The notes: a model not told the origin generated them from the letters alone. DNA of 64,000 nt from Perognathus longimembris pacificus (GCF_023159225.1 NC_063175.1:2982755-3046754), one strand, 5' to 3'; shown: positions 12,936 to 25,630, counted from the first letter of the stretch. Translations and numbers: made by a program.

Positions 12936-14018
12936 CTAATTAGGGTTCATTTCTCTGTCTGTATTGGAATCTTGATTATTTTCCCTGTATAGTACATCTT
13001 TAAGGATTTTGTGTAAAGCTGGTTTGGTGGAGATATATTGTTTCAGTTTTTCCTTATTGTGGAAGACTTTTATTTGACCTATGGCTATGAAGGAGAGTTT
13101 CGCTGGGTACAGAATTCTTGGTTGGTAGTTATTTTTATTTAGAGTTTGGTATACTTCATTCCAGGCTCTCCTTGCTTTCATGGTCTCTGCTGAGAAGTCT
13201 GGGGTAATTCTGATTGCTTTTTCTTTATATGTTATTGTTTTCTTTGCCCTAACAGCTTTGCACTCTGCTGAAGCTGGTTTGATCACAATGTGTCGGTGGG
13301 ATGTCCTATTCTGGTCTGGTCGATTTGGGGTTCTGAATGCTTCTTGTATCTGTATAGGCCTTTCCTTCTGGATATTTGGGAAGTTCTCAGTTAATATTCT
13401 GTTAAATAGGTTGCCTATCCCATTAACCTCTTTCTCCAAGTTTTCCTCAATACCTATTATCCTTAAATTGGGCTTCCTGATCGTGTCTTGAATCTCCTGT
13501 AGCGATCTGTTTTGTTGATTGGACTGGATTTGTATTGATTTTTTATCTTTCTCCATAGAGTCTAAGGAATCTTCAGCTCCCGAAATTCGATCCTCTGCTT
13601 CAGTTAGTCGGGACTGTAGGCTAACTACTTGATTTCGAATCTCTTTTCCTTCTGACTGGTCTTTCCTGATGATTTCCATGTCATTTCTTAGGTCCTGTAT
13701 GGACTTCTTTACTTCATTAACTTCATTACTTTGGTTTTGAGAGTTGTCTCTCAAATCTTTAAGCTGGGTAGCTATCTTTTCATTTGACTCTTGAAGTTCA
13801 TTTATCTTTCTATTTGTGGATGCCATGAAATTCTCCATTAATTTTTGCTTTGCCTCCTCATGCTCTAGAATAATTGACTGAAGAGATTCGAACTTTTCAT
13901 TTATCATGTTTATCAGTAGGCTTTGTAGAGCATTTTGAGGGTTCTCTTCTATGTCTTTGATTGATTGCTCTGCTTCCTGCTTGTTTTGAGTGGGAGATAA
14001 GACTTCATTGTTTGCCAT
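12936..14018 (-). CDS. L1 ORF1 protein (RNA-binding chaperone), intact
   Basis: An open frame of 360 residues with an ATG at 14018 in a strong context (AAGATGG). The longer open frame to 14081 begins with GTG and is unlikely to be used. Residues about 40-190 are rich in Glu, Lys, Gln and Leu in heptad-like order, the expected trimer coiled coil. Next comes an RRM-like segment (NLRIIGIEE near residue 205), then the C-terminal domain with a RHIVIKP motif and a basic end. The family coats L1 RNA in cytoplasmic particles and is needed for retrotransposition in cis. The frame ends 52 bp before the ORF2 ATG, the usual L1 arrangement. The N-terminus differs from that of lineage II ORF1. Transcription would come from the element's own 5' UTR. 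Confidence 0.93.
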   Translation of the reverse strand: MANNEVLSPTQNKQEAEQSIKDIEENPQNALQSLLINMINEKFESLQSIILEHEEAKQKLMENFMASTNRKINELQESNEKIATQLKDLRDNSQNQSNEVNEVKKSIQDLRNDMEIIRKDQSEGKEIRNQVVSLQSRLTEAEDRISGAEDSLDSMEKDKKSIQIQSNQQNRSLQEIQDTIRKPNLRIIGIEENLEKEVNGIGNLFNRILTENFPNIQKERPIQIQEAFRTPNRPDQNRTSHRHIVIKPASAECKAVRAKKTITYKEKAIRITPDFSAETMKARRAWNEVYQTLNKNNYQPRILYPAKLSFIAIGQIKVFHNKEKLKQYISTKPALHKILKDVLYRENNQDSNTDREMNPN

Positions 14019-15866
14019 CTTTCTTGTGTTTCTTCTGCCAATTTGAATTGGGGATGCCTGTCTACCAGCACCTGTGAGCACCGTTTAAGACCCAACGTAG
14101 CCCTTACCAGGCACTGTTGTATAAATCTTACAAGTTCACAATTATGTACAGATACCCTGTATACCTGTCTATAAAATTAGATTTGGTGTTCCTAAAGAAT
14201 ACAATCTCAATATAACAACTGATCCTGGGCCCTGTGTTCAGTAGTTACTTATTTACTGTTACAATCCTATATGCAATTCTTGTTTTTATATTAAGATCTT
14301 TTAGGACTGGCTTTCTCTATGAACCCCTTTGATTCACTCGTATTAAGCTAGGATACCCTCTATCCAATAACCAGGAGTCATTGGAGACTGGAGGTCCAGG
14401 CAGTAAGTCAGGAGGGTAAGTTGGAGGTAGTAAAGAGAATAGAGTAAAATGTATTGGGGAGGAGAGGTGGTGATTTTGGTTTAGTTTCAGTGACGTGGAA
14501 GTGTCGAGAAGAGTAGAATCAGTAGAGAGAATAAGGTTGCAATGATAGACAATGGAGAGTTAGCAGAAAAGAGTGGAGGTGTTCTTCATAGGAAAGTAAG
14601 TTTTAAAGAAAGAGAACTCAGAGAGAGAAATAAAGTAAAAGTAGTGGGAGACAGACGCACACAACAGAGAAAAATTATTTTAAAAAGGAGATAAAATAAA
14701 AAGGAAAAAAAATTTTTAAAAATCAGCAAAGGAACAACCCAAACAAACAGAAAAAAAAAACTTGATAAAATAAACTGGTAAAAATAGAAAACATGGGGAA
14801 AAAAAAAAAAGACGTCATTTCCGAATTGAAAAAAAAAAAATTTTTTAAGTTTAAGAAATGTTGAAAAGATAAAGAAAAAAATGGAGTCTTCCTTGTTTGT
14901 GTCGTCTTTCCCCAGTCTCTGGTTTCCTTATGATGGTCTGCAGTCTCTATTCCTGATTTTCTGGGTTTGGCAGAATTCAGCTTGCTCCTCTGTTTGCTGC
15001 AGAGCCGCTGCCTTTACAGCCTGCCTTTGAATAGGCTGTGAACTCAGCAGGGAGGGGTGCCTCTGGACTGTTTTACCCAGCTGATATGTGCTTGCCTGTG
15101 CAAGGCTTCTGCCTCCTGTACCAGGCAGCCTCCTTCATGGAGGTGGCTTTGGAAAGCAGCTCCTTTTCGGGCTGGGAATTGGGCTTCCTCTGTCTGGTGT
15201 TTCTCTGCTGCTGGGAGCTGGTGGCTGTTTTCACTTTAAATTTAGAAGTTCCGGCGGGCAGGGTGGGGCACCTCTGGCTAAGCCTCTGCCCAGGGCACGC
15301 CTCCCGCCTGGGCAGGGGACGTTCTCCTGGGCGGAGTTGGCTCTTGCTGATTGGTCCCTCTTGCCCTTTTCAAAGATGACTAATTTGACCTCGCTTTTCC
15401 CAGGCCCGCTTTAGTTCCAATCTGTTCTGACCCTATGCCAGTGGCAAAGATGGTGCTTTGCTGTGGCGGTGGGGGCAGGGCTGCCTTGCCGGAGTTGCTC
15501 TGTGGTCGCGAGTGAGAATATCTTTCGTGGGTACTCACGCTTTCTCGGCGATTTCAGGTCATCCGTGCTCAGGCGCCAGCTGGTCTCCGCTGTGTGCTTT
15601 ACCTCCGTGGAGTGCGGGTTGCTGTGATGGGCACTGTGCCGGTGCCGCCGACACTGGCGTGGTGGTGGGACACCGCCCAGAGCTCGAATCTGTGTTTTCA
15701 GACGTGCAAAGTCGATTTTTCCTTCCTGGCCAAAATCCCTGCACTGTTACAACTTACGCTGGTTGTATTTCTACTGGTAAAAGTTTCTATGGGGTGAGAA
15801 ATCTGTGGTGCTGGAGGGAGCTGAGCTAGTACACTGCAGCTACTCTGCTGTCTTCCTGGAAGTCTC
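14019..15866 (-). promoter_or_regulatory. L1 lineage I 5' UTR / internal promoter region
   Basis: About 1.85 kb upstream of ORF1 on the sense strand. The distal part (about 15866-14990) is G+C-rich with many CpGs, as expected of an L1 internal promoter. The part nearer ORF1 includes a long A/T homopolymer zone at about 14640-14880. I see no clear long tandem monomers here, unlike lineage II. Open frames at 15038-15829 on the plus strand are by-products of the G+C-rich composition. Confidence 0.8.
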
Positions 15867-15882
15867 CACAATATTTATTTCT

Positions 15883-17634
15883 AGCAAGACAATTTATAAG
15901 TACATACCACTCTACCATAAGAACAACACAAAAATGGGCCAGGACTAAACATGTCATTGTGTGTTAGAAGAGATGATGGCAGTGTTCAGCCTGGAGATGG
16001 AAATACTTTGTATTAGGTGAAGACAAGCATTGCATTCTATCCTGAAATGCAGTAAATACCCAATTAGACCTGACGATTGGAATGAGGAACTGAGATTCAA
16101 AGACAAAGCCCAGATTCATATTAGCTCATAGTCAAATCCAAATCATTCATTAATACTTTACCTCTGGATAAACACAAATGTTGGAGAGCTTATCTTTCAA
16201 CTTTTGTCCTATTTTCTTCCGCCTCAAAGTAAGTTATGATTTGCTCTTTTTTATTATAGTATTATTCAGTGTAGTACAGCACAGTGCCATTATGTATCTG
16301 TTATCTTGACTTAAAATTTTTTATTCCAACAAAATTTTATATATTCTTTTTTATAAATATTCTATGGGTCTTTATTGTATATTTATTTTTATAACTTTAG
16401 AGTAAAAAATCACAGTCATACTTTCTATCTTTGAGAGACCTTTTTTACCATTGACAATTTTTTATTCTCCTCAATTATCTTTTAATCAAAAGGAGACCTG
16501 AACAAGGACGCCTTCTTTGGTGCTCTAGTCTATGAAAATTAGCAGTATTCGCCACATGAAAACATGCCATTTGACAGAAGGATTACTGTGAGCTGATGAG
16601 AAGTACACACAAGACAAGTTCTCTTCTCACCCCCTGCGTTATAGATTAAAAATGAATCTGAACAGTCCCTCTACCAGAAAAGGACATGGATTGATCATCA
16701 AAGGCAATGTAGTCAATGTGGAGCTACAGCAGAACTACATAACAAAGTATGTTAACTAGTCTTCACATAAATCACTTTCCAATTTATTTGTTTTCCTACA
16801 ATTTGCTACCCAGTGTGATTCCATGTTCTTTTGTCACTTCTCTACAAATCTATTGTTCCTTGCTGAAGAATGCTATATAAACCAGATTCCTAAACCACCT
16901 CTTTGAGAAATACTCATTCAATTCCTATCTTCCATCTATTTATGAAATATAGCTAGAGGATTGTATCTCCCCTAGACACATTCTTAAAGACAACACTTAT
17001 AATAACTAACATATATTGAGGAATTCATCATTGACAGCCATTAAGCTGAATGCTTCACGTTCATTCCTCACAGCCTTAAGCAAGTAGCATTAGCCCCCCT
17101 TTACAATACCAACGTACTGACAAACAGAAAGATTGTCACTCCCTGGTTCAGACAGGTGCAGAGATGGAACACCTGGAATGGAGAGGTAAAAGCGTCGGTG
17201 TGCTAATGACTGTGCTACTGCTGGACTCTCTTTTGTGCTTGCCATTGGTTTTCTCATGTCCCTTGTAAGTTCTGCTGCTTTTGGTAGATCTCAATCTGAG
17301 AAACTAGAATATACTTTGCTAATAAAAAAGTATTAACTATACTTTAGACATGTATCATTAGCTTTTGATAAAGTTATATACTGTACGTCAATGATATGCC
17401 TAAAATAATAATGTCAACTTTAAAAAAAAGATATATTACTTTTACCATTTTGTAATATAGCCTTTAAATAAAGGGTATATGACATTTTAATGCTATGTGT
17501 ATAATGTATTATGTATATTGTCTATGAGTAATGCTGTTGTAACAGTTTATGGTTTTAATGAAAGGAAAAATTTTAAAACCAATGTAGAAGTTTTCCCTGC
17601 AGAAGAGTGAATACTACATTAAGAAGTATTAGCC
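15883..17634. other. Unassigned AT-rich sequence
   Basis: About 1.75 kb with no ORF, RNA gene or repeat I can name. Confidence 0.5.
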
Positions 17635-17722
17635 AGGGCTATGCTGTAGCTCAGAGGCAAAGTGCTTACCTACAAGTGCAACAGCCTGGGTTCAATCCCT
17701 AGGACCAAAAAAGAAAGAAATA
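17635..17722 (+). mobile_element. ID-type tRNA-derived SINE
   Basis: GGGCTATGCTGTAGCTCAGAG (box A region), then GGTTCAATCCCTAGGACC (box B region), then an A-rich tail: the ID monomer layout. Confidence 0.85.
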
Positions 17723-20713
17723 TTAGTTAAATGGATCTCACAAGATCGAAAGCATTGTTCTTTCTTATGAATAACATTGGACAATCTTGAGGAAGCTTCA
17801 AATAGCTGGCTTGTATTAGAAGAAAATAACTTTATGAATAAATGTTTAAAGTTTCATTAAAAAGTTTGACAGTTCTGGGAAGTTTGTAATGTCTAAATTA
17901 TAATTTTTAGAAGGTTTACTTGAAACTTGGAAACGTGAATGACCCCATTATTAAGAAAAAAAACATTGAAGTGTATTAAACTAGAAAAATGTTTAAATTA
18001 TTTTCCAAAATTAAATATATAAAATAATGTAAGTGATAACTATATATAAGACACCTAACTACCCAACATTATAGCTTCACAACACAGTATTCTGTAGAGC
18101 ACCAGTCATTGGCCATTAAGATCATGTGACCATTGGGAGCTGCAACCTCCTGAGATGGCCCAACAGCCGGAAGAATACCAGAATGCATTTCACTATCTCA
18201 GGAAAGGGGCAACATTCGAAGTTTGAAGTATGATTTCTACTGAATGCTTGCTGCTTTGGCACCATTGTACAATTGAAAATCTTAAATTGGACTATCACCC
18301 AGGACTGGCTGATTATATACAGTGTATAATTAAATGTATATGTATAGGTATGTATACCCCAACCCTATCAGATGTCGATTTTATATGTACATATGTAAAT
18401 AAATTGTACATATGCATATATGATAAATTTATCTATATGCACATATTTTATAGAGAGGGGAGATAGAGATCATTGGCACATAAATGTACAATGTATAAAT
18501 CTATTTGTGCTACATATGTATAAACATACTAAAGTATCAGAAAAAGGTGCCATCCAAAGGACTAATCATTGGCATATAACATAAGAATTTATTTCCTAGT
18601 TATAAGATGAGAAGTTGTTAATGAGTACAGCTAGAGTTCTAGTCCTGGCCTGTCTGCTAATGACTAGTTTGAGCATAAAAACAGACACTACACCACTAGT
18701 ACTATGTCTGAAGACATTAATGAGCTCCTCTTGAATTTCAAGACCTGTTCCCTGCTTCTAGGAAGTTTCGCCTCTTTGTCCTTAGGGCCATCTCAAAACA
18801 GAAAGAAAACAAGTAGTTTGGCAACCGAGTATAGAGATGGCTGCAAAAAAGAATGGACAGAAAAACAGTGGCGATAAGAAAACTTGGTTTCTAGCAAAGA
18901 AAAGGGAAAGAGAAGAACTTGGCAGTCAGGAGAGAAAGAATGCCCACAGGTCTCTGCAAAGCAGAGGGCATGTTTCAGAAGCCATGGACTTTCGACAAAT
19001 CTACTGTTTCTACATCAAACCCAAACCCTTCTTATTTCTCCTCTTGTCCCTTAGGATCCTCCTAGCATACCCCACTCCACCCCACTTCAGGGCCTGTATT
19101 TGTAATCACCCAGTCCAGCATTCCTCTTTCCAACCTCTGACAACCCGAAACAATACTTTCAAATGAAGTCTGCATGTCAAATTCCAGCCAGGAGCTGTGG
19201 GATACGGAAGCCTCCACATTAAAATAACTACTCAGAGTTACTCTATAATCCTCCTTGGATTTTCTTTGTGTCCCCAGGGCAGATGTTCTTCATGACCACA
19301 GCATTTTCCAAGCAATAGAATGCACTTATTTTTATATTTTTATGATGTTTTCCTGATTCTTGCCTTTCTTAAGCAACCAGGGTACAGATTCAAGGTTGTT
19401 TAGTCCAGCTATGAACTCATTTTCTGACTGACATCAGAGTTGTGTGGCATAATGAGTTGGCAGAGTGATTTTCTCTTCTCCAAAAAAAGCTAACTGAAGC
19501 GATCTCTGAATAAGAGAGCATTCAGAACAGACATGGACAGAATATAAGAATGCAGGCTGGTGGATGGCTAAATGTAAAAGCACAAGGAAGAGCAACACAT
19601 GGGGCAGGAGAGCAGGAAGCACTGGGATAAACAAACAGCCAGGTGCCCAGAACCATGTAGGAGGGTCAATGGGTGACAGAGGCAAGCTGTGCAGGAACTT
19701 GGAGCATCTTGGGCTGCGTAGTTTGCACCCAGTGCACCACTTACAATAGTGCACCACTTACAATAATGCTCCTTCCATTTTTCCTTCCAACAACAGACAA
19801 CAACAATAAAGTCTACATCACAGCTCCATTCTACAAAGGGATCAGAAAACTAGTAGGTTTTTTAAAAATTATTTTAAAAGACTGGAAAACTACAGCAACC
19901 CACTTGTTGGAGGACAACTGATAGCCCAGACCATTTATTTCAATGACTTAGGTCATTTTGACAGACAAAGAACTCCAACCACTAAAGTGTTTTCTGAGGG
20001 CAGAGAAAATTCAGAATGGGTAATGGGAAAAGATAGTTACCTCTTACTACCCGCCCCCCTTGGTTCTTGCTGTGGTTACAATAAAACTACTTACAGAAAT
20101 GAAGGCTATTGTTATCAGTGTCCTGGGTTATTTTGTTAATGTTTTGTAATTATGTTTTGTTAATTTATTATATTTAATTTTATTTATACACATCCTTAGC
20201 AAGCATCCTTATTCTTTATCAGATAACATGGCATAATATCATTATATTTAACTATTATTTATTTGACATTATAAGTATGAGATATCAAAGAGAAAGTGAA
20301 CATCACTAAAGAAACTTACCTCCTCTGGATAAGTGGTGATTTCACTCTCAGTTGCACAAAGGGTAGTTGTGTCATATCAAGCAGATTTATGACCTGATTA
20401 TTGTCTTCATTTGAACTATGAAATGAATTATGGCTTAAGGAGATTTATAGTAAGCCAGGTTTATATGCAGATTTCATGTGTGCAGTTTTGATCAAGCAAG
20501 GTCAGAAAGCAAATAAACAGTCAAAAAAATTAAAAAATAAAAAAGATTTTAATTCCTATGTGTACATTATTAGATCCGTTGATGTGGAGTTCTCAGTCTT
20601 ATGTTTTCTTCAACTGTATCTAAATCTTTGCGTAATATTAAGTGTTTTTCTGCCTTAATTTTGTCAAAATATACCCCCCCAAATCAAACCATGTCTGAAA
20701 AATAAGATAAAAG
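17723..20713. other. Unassigned sequence, possible old repeat at 18150-18300
   Basis: No gene found. About 18150-18300 (TTTCTACTGAATGC... TGTACAATTGAAAATC) resembles an ancient MER-type mammalian repeat, but I cannot name the family. About 18310-18470 is TA/TG-rich simple sequence. The ORF at 18837-19166 is Lys/Arg-rich at its start, shows no domain I know, and is probably chance. A short tandem duplication lies at 19731-19764. Confidence 0.4.
19731..19764. repeat. 17-bp tandem duplication
   Basis: AGTGCACCACTTACAAT occurs twice head to tail with no mismatch. Confidence 0.95.
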
Positions 20714-20727
20714 TTAATGTGTTTAAG

Positions 20728-20875
20728 CCAGTTGCCTGTGTTTTCTGCCTGTACAGAAAAGTCCATGAGACTCATATCCCCAGCTAACCACCAAAAATCC
20801 TGCCAGTCTTGAGTAAAAGAGCTAACAGTTAGTGCCTATGTCCTGAGTTCAAACCCCAGTAGTGGCACAAAAACT
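20728..20875 (+). mobile_element. B1-ID composite SINE, 5'-truncated or decayed
   Basis: Contains AAAGTCCATGAGACTCATAT, AACCACCAAAAA and the 3' part GAGTTCAAACCCCAG shared with the copies at 26826 and 41013. Direct repeats TAA(T/C)GTGTTTAAG flank it, at about 20715-20727 and 20884-20896. Confidence 0.75.
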
Positions 20876-21118
20876 AAATAATTTAACGTGTTTAAGTGAT
20901 AAACTTAATGTGTTTAAGTGAAAAAGTAAAAAGTTTAGAAGTGGTATCCCTTTAGCAGAGGTTGGGAAGCATTGTGATAAAAAGGAATCAAGTATTCACA
21001 GTACAATACTGAACTGCATGGGTTTGGGGCATTCATGACTTTTCATCAACAGTGGTCCCCTTAAATCCCAGCCACCACAGGTTTACTGTATATAGTTGGA
21101 GAAGGGGTAGGTGGTGAT

Positions 21119-21260
21119 GGTTAATTTATATGTGTCAATGTGACTGGCTACTGGGTGCCCAGATATTTGTTCAGAGTATATCTGTGAGCCTGTTTCTGGA
21201 TGAGATCCACATTTGAGTGAGTAAACCAAGAGAAGCAGTTGCTCTCTTCACTGTGTACAT
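21119..21260 (+). mobile_element. Ancient mammalian interspersed repeat, family not assigned
   Basis: GATGGTTAATTTATATGTGT followed by AATGTGACTGGCTACTGGGT and GTGCCCAGATATTTG matches a repeat common in mammalian genomes whose consensus I recognise but cannot name with confidence. Confidence 0.5.
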
Positions 21261-22219
21261 GAAAATTGTTATCTCTCCATGATTTTCAAGTTGGACTTGG
21301 CCTTTTCTTACTCTTTATAGTCTTGAAAAGCTCTTACATATTATGTATTATCCCTTTTATGAAACAGGTTTATTTTATCTTCCCAGTCTTTTTTTTAACC
21401 ATGTAATTTTTTTTTATTTCTTCACCTCTAATAATTACTCCACACAAGTAATTTGATATTAACCACAGAAAGAAACACATTGTCTTCACAACATTTATGG
21501 TACCATAAGATGTCATTCCATTTTCTGCTCAATCCAATTACTGCTTTGATCTTTCACTAGAGTCTGCCCGTCATTCTATACCACAGGTACTGGGGTCAAA
21601 TTCAAGATGACTATTGTAAAATGGAGTTTCTTGCCCTCATCTGTCTCCTACGAAAGCTAATGCCTTGCCATAGGCACAAGATAGTTCATTCGACCTGCAT
21701 CCCAGTTTCTCAAAGTTTGGGCTCTGAGAAGGAGAAGGGCCACATTTGTCTCTTTCCTGAAAAGGTGAAACAATGTGCTACAAAGGAATGATTTATTTGA
21801 ACTTCGATTCTCTATGAAATAGAGTCAAGAAGTCAGGACTGTAGTTGCTGGAGGGATAAGGTATGACAACAGCTGAAAAGGGCTCTAACAAGGCTCATTC
21901 TGTCACAAAATGGAGTCTCTCCATCACAGAGCATAGAAACAGAGGCAGGAGCAGCAGAAGCAACATACTTGTGTTGGGTCCAGAACATCACTGAATCACA
22001 TCACTTCCGGGTCTCTCACTTGTACTGAATGTGCTCTTAGACACAACTAACTGAGTACAAAATGAAATTAAAATCAGTAAGAAAAACTAGAGGTTTGTAG
22101 GCAGGATCCTTAGCTTAGTGAGTGTATACAAATTAACTGATGATTTTGAACTATGTTTTCAGGGAGAATATAATCCATGACTTTCCACCAGCAAACACAA
22201 GACTTGAGAAGTAAATACT
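21261..22219. other. Unassigned sequence
   Basis: No gene, RNA or repeat recognised in about 960 bp. Confidence 0.5.
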
Positions 22220-22231
22220 CTCCAAGATAGA

Positions 22232-22864
22232 CTTTTTTCCTTTATTGTCAAAGTGAAATACAGAGGGGTTACAGTTTCATACTTAAGGCAGTGAGTACAT
22301 TTCTTATTCAACTTGTTACCTCTTCCCTCATTTCCCCCTGCCTCCCCATTTCCCTCTCCCCACCCCCCAGCAGATGTACAGTTGGTTTACACCAAATGGT
22401 TTTGTAAGTATTGCTTTTGGAATGGTTTGTCTTTTCATCTTTTGTCTCTCAATTTTGGTATTCCCTTTCCCTTCCCTAGTTCTAATACATGTATGTGAAG
22501 TAGTAAGATCAGATACAGTGATAGCGGGGGTAAAACCCCGGGAAGGGAATACAAGAGAAAAAAAGAAAGAAAACAAGAAAAAGAAAGGGTATTGTTTCAC
22601 ATGGCATGTTGAAAATAATTACAACTATGATACCACTTGTTGTGATCTTCCACTATGACTAACCTAAACATGTACTAATTATTCCCTATGAGGGAAACCA
22701 CAGAGTTCATGTTTCTTTAGGTCTGGCTCATTTCACTTAGTATGAATTTTTACAAGTCCTTCCATTTCCTTACAAAGGGGGCAGTGTTGTTCTTTCTGAT
22801 AGAGGCATAGAATTCCATTGTGTATATGTACCACATTTTCCTAATCCACTTGTCTACTGGGGGG
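22232..22864 (-). mobile_element. 5'-truncated L1 3' end
   Basis: 3' UTR and end of ORF2 on the minus strand, collinear with about 8550-9230 of the full-length L1. The TSD CTCCAAGATAGA is at 22220-22231 and 22865-22876. An internal AAAGA-rich run lies at about 22555-22590. Lineage I type. Confidence 0.92.
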
Positions 22865-22876
22865 CTCCAAGATAGA

Positions 22877-23245
22877 ATTTTGTCTCAATTCGTCACGTTC
22901 TTTCCTAAAAGCAAAATTTTTTTCTCATTTGTTTGCTTGCTTTGTTTTGCCTTAATGAGACTTTTTTGCATTGATTTGTTTTCTTTTGTGGCTTTTGGTT
23001 TCTTTTGAGATGAGCTCTCTCTAGGTTGTGTAGGCTCCTTTCACACCTCTAAGCCCAGGAGGAAGCTCCTATTGATGACACATAGTGGGAAGGCTGCCGG
23101 TGACTGAAGTTCAAAGTAAAATAAGAAGAGAAACTGTAAAAGGTAAGAAATGTAAAGAGCCTGAAGGAACTAAATGGCTCCACCTCGATGTTTCCTGTGA
23201 AGCAAGTCCTGGCTGGGTGTAGGGCTTCTTCGCCTTCTGAAAATC
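22877..23245. other. Unassigned sequence
   Basis: T-rich with TTTG-type runs; nothing recognised. Confidence 0.45.
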
Positions 23246-23470
23246 TTTTTTTTTTTAATTGTCAAACTGATATACAGAGCCATTACAGTTTCATACTTTA
23301 GGCATTGGATACATTTCTTGTACTGTTTGTTACCTCCTCCCTCATTCCCCCCTCCCCCTCCCCTTTTCCTTTTCCCCCCCATGAGTTATTCAGTAGATTT
23401 ACAGTAAACAGTTTTGCACATATTGCTTTTGTAATCATTTGTCTTTTTTTTTGCCCTGTGTCTAACTTCC
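23246..23470 (-). mobile_element. 5'-truncated L1 3' UTR fragment
   Basis: T-run, GTTACAGTTTCATAC motif and C-rich plus-strand tract match the lineage I 3' UTR at 8545-8760. The end is not exactly defined. Confidence 0.85.
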
Positions 23471-24855
23471 CCTAAAAATTGCACTAACTCCACAAGCCTA
23501 TGTTGAGAGCAGCCATTAGAAGAAAGCATTCCCTGTCCCCAAAAAGTTAAGGGAAGACTCCTCAAATCAACTTTAGAAGGAGGAGGAGGAAAAAAATGGG
23601 AAGGGATGGAAGAGAAACAAAAAGGGATAGATGGGAAAAGAAGACAGGAAAGAGGAGACCAAATGGAAGACGTGCATGCTACAGTCACTAGAGAGGAGAG
23701 ACAGACACGATAGTCACACGGGTTAAGTGGGGACAGCTAACCCCAGAGCACCACTTACCAAAGCAGACCAACACAGCCTTTTATCATTAAGTATATGGGA
23801 GGTACTACTATGACATTCTGAAAATAGCAGCTGGACCGGACACTTATATTCCCTTTTGCATACAAAAGAGCTGAAATTCCTTCTGATATCATGGAATTCC
23901 TCTGTTTGTGAGTTTTGGAAAGGGCTGAAATTCCTCTTGCTGTAACACCTGAAAATGTCTGTAACTTTATTTTCTAGTCTCCTTTGAAATTGGTTCTTGG
24001 TAAACTCTAGCATCCATTATATAACTCGTCCAGGTATACCAAACCTAGATCATATTCATTCACTGCAATTCTCTCAGAGACCCCCATTGTAAGATTTACA
24101 GTTCTAAAAAGTTCTCAACTGATATTTCTGCTATACTTCTTCGAATAAACTGACAGCCTCTGCCATTCCAAGAACCCTCCTCAGACTTCCAACTAGGCAC
24201 CAATGATATAAAGTAGTAGAGACTACAGCAAGTGCTCTCTGATAACAGAAAGCAGGCAGTAAGTCCAGTTTGCTGGATGGAGATTCAAGAGCAGTGAAGG
24301 TACTGTCTGTATCTACCTTCCTGGATTACTGGTGTAGAAGCACAGTATATGAAGAGGAGGATCGTACACAGACTTGTTTTGCAGAACCGATTCTGTGACA
24401 TAAAACACAAGTCATCCAATTCTGATGGTTTTGTGAGCCATCAAATTATTTTTCTACTAAAATGTATTAAACTCTGTTGTTCAGATAGAACTTCCACACA
24501 ATTAAAAATCTATCAAAATAAAAACAAGACCTTTGTGATCTGTTCTTCACAGTACTTGGCATGTGGTCATGCACTCAAAATATGATAGCCAATTATCATT
24601 TGCTAATTTAATCACTGTTGTTGCTCTTATTTTCTAAAAAGTAAACAGAGATTGATAAAAATACACCCTATTGTTCTTTAGTTGCAAAAGACTCTTCAAA
24701 GAGTCACACACATATGTATATATGTATGTGTGTATAAATATATATGAATATGTGTGCATGAATATATATGAATGTTTTTGAAGCTCCCTTTCATCAACTC
24801 TGCCATGGCATTGGAAAGATATTAAGAAGAAAGAATGGACAAAAGAAAGGGTAAA
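23471..24855. other. Unassigned sequence
   Basis: About 1.4 kb. GA-rich at 23570-23660. Short ORFs at 23386-23688, 23723-24013 and 24349-24585 have no recognised domain. TATG-rich simple sequence at about 24715-24775. Confidence 0.45.
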
Positions 24856-25072
24856 AGGAAAGGAAAGGAAGAAGAAAAGAAGGAAGGAAGGGAGGGAGAG
24901 AGGGAGGAAGGGAGGGAGGGAGGGAGGGAGGGAAAGAGAAGGAAGGAAAGAAGGAAGGAAGGAAGGAAGGAAGGAAGGAAGGAAGGAAGGAAGGAAGGAA
25001 GGAAGGAAGGAAGGAAGGAAGGAAGGAAGGGAGGGAGGGAGGGAGGGAGGGAGGGAGGGAGGAAGGAAGGAA
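24856..25072. repeat. Long (GGAA)n / (GGGA)n microsatellite
   Basis: About 215 bp: mixed GAAAG and GGGA units at the left, an uninterrupted GGAA/GAAG core from about 24944 to 25030, then GGGA units, then GGAA. The Pro/Ser/Leu and Lys/Glu/Gly ORFs across it are repeat translations, not genes. Confidence 0.97.
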
Positions 25073-25434
25073 CTCAATGCCAATGAAATTTGGGATCTCA
25101 CCCTAGAAACTACAGTCAGCTACTTACAAGAGGAAAAAAATGTTGTCTATACCCTAAACAAGCATTTAGAGGACTTAGTCAATATTTATAAGGAAAATAA
25201 ACAAAGTACAGTGTACAGCTGTTTGGCAGTGGAGTTACATGACTATATCTAATGGTAGAAAGAACACTGGATCTAAGAGTTGAAATATAGACTGCATTAC
25301 AGCTCAGTTGCAAAATTAACTATCCATGTGAGCAGATCACATACCTTAATTGTTGTGGCTGACTATTCTCATCTCATATTGTAGGCATCTTCACTGACCT
25401 GCCTTCCTTAAAGACCATTATCAAAGTAAAAATA
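25073..25434. other. Unassigned sequence
   Basis: No gene or repeat recognised. Confidence 0.45.
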
Positions 25435-25446
25435 TACCTAGGTTGT

Positions 25447-25618
25447 AAACCAACTGTACAACTCATTGGGGGGAGAGGGAAAGGGTGAAGGGGGAGGTGG
25501 AGTAAAAATGAGGGAGGAGGTAACATGTTGAACAAGACATATACTCACTGCCTTACATATGAAACTGTAACCTCTCTGTACATCACTTTGACAATAAATA
25601 AGTAAATATTTTTTAATG
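25447..25618 (+). mobile_element. Very short L1 3'-end insertion
   Basis: 172 bp of L1 3' UTR on the plus strand: G-rich purine tract, CTCTGTACATCACTTTGACA, then an A-rich tail. The TSD TACCTAGGTTGT is at 25435-25446 and 25619-25630. Confidence 0.92.
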
Positions 25619-25630
25619 TACCTAGGTTGT

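Larger units (their letters stand above)
8540..15866 (-). mobile_element. Full-length L1 LINE, lineage I, recent, nearly intact
   Basis: Complete non-LTR retrotransposon of about 7.3 kb on the minus strand: 5' UTR (15866-14019), ORF1 (14018-12936), a 52-bp spacer, ORF2 (12883-9048), 3' UTR, and a short A-rich 3' end at 8540. A perfect 16-bp TSD, CACAATATTTATTTCT, lies at 8524-8539 and 15867-15882, which fixes both ends. ORF1 is open throughout. ORF2 shows only three disabling changes that I can see. No insertion interrupts it. Full length, exact TSD and few lesions indicate recent retrotransposition, though this copy cannot encode a complete ORF2 protein. Confidence 0.97.

Noticed and set aside
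15038..15829. Overlapping open frames of 60-123 residues
   Set aside because: They overlap in several frames within the CpG-rich L1 5' UTR, with no domain or conserved start.
18837..19166. Lys/Arg-rich 109-residue frame resembling a nuclear protein start
   Set aside because: No recognised domain, no splice context and no similarity to a known protein; likely chance.
24634..25101. 155-residue Ser/Pro/Leu-rich frame
   Set aside because: Translation of the GGAA/GGGA microsatellite.
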